A stretch of DNA of 64,000 nt. Source: Rhodobacter sp. (GTDB taxonomy: Bacteria; Pseudomonadota; Alphaproteobacteria; Rhodobacterales; Rhodobacteraceae). Below are positions 60,924 through 64,000 of this stretch, piece by piece. The position numbers were made by a program, and so were the translations under genes. The stretch covers positions 1-64,000 of the forward strand of contig JACKKF010000009.1 in assembly GCA_020637555.1 (NCBI GenBank), written 5' to 3'. Below the pieces are notes generated by a model. It saw only the letters and a program-made list of their open reading frames with translations. It was not told where the DNA came from and ran no database searches. Each line of letters begins with the position of its first letter. Position 1 is the first letter of the stretch.

Positions 60924-62423
60924 TCAGTCCATCGCCTTGAAATTGAAGGCCGCGCCTTCCTTGATGCCCGAGGGCCAGCGCGCCGTCACCGTCTTGGTCC
61001 GCGTGTAGAAGCGGAACCCGTCCGGCCCGTGCTGGTTCAGGTCGCCAAAGCCCGATTTCTTCCAGCCGCCAAAGGTGTGATAGGCCAGCGGCACCGGGAT
61101 CGGCACGTTGATGCCCACCATGCCGATGTTGATGCGGTTGGCAAAGTCGCGCGCGGTGTCGCCGTCGCGGGTGAAGATCGCGGTGCCGTTGCCGTATTCG
61201 TGGTCGATCGCCATGGTGATCGCCTCTTCATAGGTTTTCGCGCGCACCATCGACAGCACCGGGCCGAAGATCTCGGTCTTGTAGATGTCCATGTCGGTGG
61301 TGACGTGGTCGAACAGATGCGCGCCGACGAAAAAGCCGTTTTCATAGCCTTGCAGCTTGAAATCGCGGCCATCGACGACCAGTTCGGCGCCCTGTGCCAC
61401 ACCCGATTCCACCAGCCGCAGGATGTTCGCCTTGGCGGCGGCGGTGACGACCGGGCCAAAGTCCACGTCGTTGCCGGCGGTATAGGGGCCGACCTTCAGC
61501 GCCTCGATCTTGGGCACCAGGCGTTCGCGCAGGGCCTCGGCCGTGCCTTCGCCCACCGGCACCGCGACCGAGATCGCCATGCAGCGTTCGCCCGCCGCGC
61601 CGTAACCCGCGCCGACAAGCGCATCGGCGGCCTGATCCATGTCGGCGTCAGGCATGATGATCATGTGGTTCTTGGCGCCGCCAAAGCACTGGGCGCGTTT
61701 GCCGGTCGCGGCGGCCCGGCTGTAGATGTATTGCGCGATCGGGGTCGAGCCGACAAATCCCACCGCCCGGATGATTTCGCTGTCGAGGATGCCGTCAACG
61801 GCCTCCTTGTCGCCGTTGACGACCTGCAGCACACCGTCGGGCAGGCCCGCTTCCTTGCACAGCGCGGCGATCATCAACGGCACCGACGGGTCGCGTTCCG
61901 ACGGTTTCAGGATCATCGCATTGCCCGAGGACAGCGCAGGGCCCATCTTCCACAGCGGGATCATGGCCGGGAAGTTGAAGGGCGTGATGCCCGCGACCAC
62001 GCCGAGCGGCTGGCGCAGCGAATACATGTCGATGCCGGGGCCGGCCGAGTCGGTGAAGTCGCCTTTCAGCATCTGCGGCGCGCCGATGCAGTATTCGATC
62101 ACCTCGAGGCCGCGCTGCACGTCGCCCTTGGCATCGGGGAAGGTCTTGCCGTGTTCGGCCGACAGGGCCTCGGCCAGTTTGTCCATGTCGCGGTTCAACA
62201 GACCGACCAGCGCCATCATCACCCGCGCGCGGCGCTGCGGATTGGTGGCGGCCCAGGCTTTCTGCGCCTCGGCGGCCGAGGCGATGGCAGCGTCGAGTTC
62301 GGCCTTCGAGGCCAGCGCGACCTTGGCCTGAACCTCGCCCGTGGCGGGGTTGTAGACATCGGCGAAGCGCCCGGATGTGCCTGCGACCAGCTTGCCGTCG
62401 ATCCAGTGACCGATTTCTTTCAT
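60924..62423 (-). CDS. mmsA: Methylmalonate-semialdehyde dehydrogenase (CoA acylating)
   Basis: A 499-residue aldehyde dehydrogenase. PFNFPAMIPLWKMGPAL is typical for MMSDH, then GFVGSTPIAQYIY and the catalytic Cys in GAAGERCMAISVAV (about residue 280). It oxidises methylmalonate semialdehyde to propionyl-CoA, ending the valine pathway and also serving thymine breakdown. GAGGAGGA precedes ATG 62423. Divergently transcribed from a LysR gene that may control it. Confidence 0.95.
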   Translation of the reverse strand: MKEIGHWIDGKLVAGTSGRFADVYNPATGEVQAKVALASKAELDAAIASAAEAQKAWAATNPQRRARVMMALVGLLNRDMDKLAEALSAEHGKTFPDAKGDVQRGLEVIEYCIGAPQMLKGDFTDSAGPGIDMYSLRQPLGVVAGITPFNFPAMIPLWKMGPALSSGNAMILKPSERDPSVPLMIAALCKEAGLPDGVLQVVNGDKEAVDGILDSEIIRAVGFVGSTPIAQYIYSRAAATGKRAQCFGGAKNHMIIMPDADMDQAADALVGAGYGAAGERCMAISVAVPVGEGTAEALRERLVPKIEALKVGPYTAGNDVDFGPVVTAAAKANILRLVESGVAQGAELVVDGRDFKLQGYENGFFVGAHLFDHVTTDMDIYKTEIFGPVLSMVRAKTYEEAITMAIDHEYGNGTAIFTRDGDTARDFANRINIGMVGINVPIPVPLAYHTFGGWKKSGFGDLNQHGPDGFRFYTRTKTVTARWPSGIKEGAAFNFKAMD

Positions 62424-62500
62424 GGGGTGTCCTCCTCGGGGTTTGGGGCAGAATAGCCTTGCAGAAATGGCCTGAACAGAGGCAGTTTCCCAAAAGGCGT

Positions 62501-62516
62501 TTTGCAAGGATGCAAA
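62501..62516. promoter_or_regulatory. LysR-type operator between mmsA and the LysR gene
   Basis: TTTGCA-AGGA-TGCAAA is a perfect 6+6 inverted repeat containing a T-N11-A arrangement, the usual LysR recognition form. It covers the AAGGA ribosome site of the LysR gene (start 62521), which would fit autoregulation. A related half, CCTTGCA (62457-62463), lies closer to mmsA and is the inverse of TGCAAGG at 62503-62509. Confidence 0.55.
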
Positions 62517-62520
62517 GCAG

Positions 62521-63474
62521 ATGGCGGATTGGGACGATCTGAAAGTGTTTCTGGCGGTGGCGCGGGGCGAAAGCCTGTCGCGCGCGGGCCGGATGCTGAA
62601 ACTGGACGCGGCCACCGTGGGGCGCCGCATCGCCCGGCTCGAGGACGCCGTCGCGGTGCGTCTGTTCACCCGGTCGCCACAGGGCTACCTGCTGACCGAC
62701 GAGGGCGGCCGCCTGGTCGCCCATGCCGAGGCGATGGAAAGCGAGGTCGCGCGCGCCCGTGACGCGCTGGCCGGCACGGCCGAGGGGATCAGCGGACAGG
62801 TCCGCATCGGCGCGCCCGACGGCTGCGCGAACTATCTTCTGCCGCAGGTGGTTGCCGGGATCGTGGCGCAGAATCCCGGCCTCGAGGTGCAGATCGTCGC
62901 CCTGCCGCGCGTCTTCAGCCTGACCCGGCGCGAGGCCGACATGGTGATCGCCGTCTCGCGTCCCGAACAGGGCCGGGTCATCGCGACCAAGATCACCGAT
63001 TATCGCCTGCATCTGGCGGCCTCGGCCCGCTATCTGGACGCCGCGCCGCCGTTGCGCGGGCTCGAGGACCTGCGCGCCCATCGTGTCATCGGCTACATTC
63101 CCGACATGATCTTTGATCGCGAGCTTGACTATCTGGCCGATCTGGGGGTGGAGCAGCCGCCTGTCGCGTCGAATTCGGTTTCGGTGCAGCTGAACCTGAT
63201 GCGGCAGGGCGCGGGCGTGGGCGTCGTGCATGACTTTGCCTTGCCAGCCGCGCCGGGCGTTCGGCGCGTCCTGACCGCTGACTTCAGTCTGACCCGGTCC
63301 TTCTATCTGGTGCGCCATGCCGACGACCGCAACGTGCCGCGCATCGACCGCTTTGCCGAGGCCCTGACCCTGGGCATGCGGGCGGAAACCCGCCGGCTCG
63401 AGGGGCTGGTGGCGCGGGGTGCGGCGGGGGTCTGCGATGGCGGTGAAGCCCTTTCATCTGAAATCAACCCTTGA
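62521..63474 (+). CDS. LysR family transcriptional regulator
   Basis: A 317-residue LysR protein. The winged HTH is at about residues 3-62 (LKVFLAVARGESLSRAGRML, ATVGRRIARLEDAVAVRLF), and the two-lobed effector domain follows (SGQVRIGAPDGCANYLLPQV, VSVQLNLMRQGAGVGVVHD). It is divergent from mmsA with 97 bases between the starts, in the normal LysR-target layout, so it probably controls valine catabolism. The effector is unknown. Confidence 0.9.
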   Translation: MADWDDLKVFLAVARGESLSRAGRMLKLDAATVGRRIARLEDAVAVRLFTRSPQGYLLTDEGGRLVAHAEAMESEVARARDALAGTAEGISGQVRIGAPDGCANYLLPQVVAGIVAQNPGLEVQIVALPRVFSLTRREADMVIAVSRPEQGRVIATKITDYRLHLAASARYLDAAPPLRGLEDLRAHRVIGYIPDMIFDRELDYLADLGVEQPPVASNSVSVQLNLMRQGAGVGVVHDFALPAAPGVRRVLTADFSLTRSFYLVRHADDRNVPRIDRFAEALTLGMRAETRRLEGLVARGAAGVCDGGEALSSEINP

Positions 63475-63532
63475 CAGACTCTCGGTCAAGATGCCGACTG
63501 TCAGGGCAAGCACGGACGAACGGAGGTGCCCC

Positions 63533-63964
63533 ATGATTGTCAGCCAGATCCTCAAGACCAAGGGAACGGGTATCGTGACCATCGCGCCGGGTTCGACCCT
63601 CCGCGAGGTGGTCGAGCTGCTGTCAACCCGCCGGATCGGCGCTGTCGTCGTCTCGACCGATGGCAAGACCGCCCGCGGCATCGTGTCCGAACGCGATATC
63701 GTGCGCGAACTGGGGCGCGTGGGGCCGACGTGCCTGGATCAGACCGTGGACAAGATCATGACCCGCGCCATCTATTCCTGCGCGCCGGGTGACACCACGC
63801 TGTCGGTTCTGGAAACCATGACCACCCGCCGGTTCCGCCACATGCCGGTGATGGAGGACAACGAGATGATCGGCTTCATCTCGATCGGGGATGTGGTCGC
63901 CGCACGGTTGAGCGAACTGCAGGCGGAAAAGGACGCGCTCACCGGCATGATCATGGGCAACTGA
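63533..63964 (+). CDS. Protein with two CBS domains
   Basis: A 143-residue protein made of a tandem CBS pair (about 8-60 and 73-130): VVELLSTRRIGAVVVSTD, GIVSERDIVREL, VLETMTTRRFRHMPVMED, GFISIGDVVAARL. CBS pairs bind adenosine nucleotides and act as energy-state sensors. There is no attached enzyme domain. The ATG at 63533 has GGAGG seven bases upstream; the frame is open earlier within the LysR gene. Remaining bases to the window end show no gene. Confidence 0.92.
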   Translation: MIVSQILKTKGTGIVTIAPGSTLREVVELLSTRRIGAVVVSTDGKTARGIVSERDIVRELGRVGPTCLDQTVDKIMTRAIYSCAPGDTTLSVLETMTTRRFRHMPVMEDNEMIGFISIGDVVAARLSELQAEKDALTGMIMGN

Positions 63965-64000
63965 CCCGCGCCGGTCGGGGGAGGTGGCGGAACCCGTGGG

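Overview
The window is GC-rich chromosomal DNA from an alphaproteobacterium, almost certainly Rhodobacterales/Rhodobacteraceae. The grounds are the isc-suf gene order with a cysteine-poor IscR, the valine-degradation cluster, the PagL/EptA-type lipid A genes, and a hairpin intergenic repeat of a kind I associate with this family. No phage, IS element, integrase or CRISPR array was seen.

Layout. 1-1.9 kb: end of a cytochrome P450, a glutamine-synthetase-like ligase and a [2Fe-2S] ferredoxin (+ strand), closed by a terminator. 2-15 kb: a seven-gene glycogen operon on the - strand, in transcription order glgP-glgB-glgC-glgA-glgX-malQ-pgm, with four junctions overlapping by 1-4 bases. 15.1-25.1 kb: an alpha/beta hydrolase (-) divergent from a long isc-suf operon (+): iscR, cysteine desulfurase, sufB, two tiny membrane proteins, YbjQ, another small membrane protein, an FkbM methyltransferase, sufC, sufD, two Yip1-like membrane proteins and sufS, followed by tRNA-Arg(CCG). 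25.4-42.9 kb: an accessory catabolic block. It holds a phospholipase D-like protein, an MttB-superfamily methyltransferase with an XRE regulator (-), then on + a desaturase, a signal-less PhnD-like protein and a DMGDH/GcvT-type oxidoreductase, an alcohol dehydrogenase, an enolase-superfamily enzyme and a complete Tat-dependent peptide-type ABC importer. 43-56.3 kb: general genes (J-domain protein, YbjN, lytic transglycosylase, gatB, LOG, LysM, Atm1-type ABC) plus a lipid A remodelling group (PagL-like, PAP2, EptA-like). 56.3-62.4 kb: valine catabolism on - (mmsA, unknown orf, acyl-CoA dehydrogenase, 3-hydroxyisobutyryl-CoA hydrolase, mmsB), running into a Crp/Fnr regulator and a DUF2892 protein, with a divergent LysR gene. 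A CBS-domain protein ends the window.

Two points affect how the annotation is read. First, glgB, iscR and sufB each carry one extra base in a G-rich run; removing it restores a normal full-length protein in every case, so sequencing or assembly error is more likely than real gene loss. Second, the accessory block at 26.9-42.9 kb is the best candidate for an undescribed pathway. It looks like uptake and demethylation/oxidation of an N-methylated compound, but the corrinoid protein and reactivase expected beside MttB are absent and the substrate cannot be read from sequence. There is no gene-free stretch longer than 300 bases.
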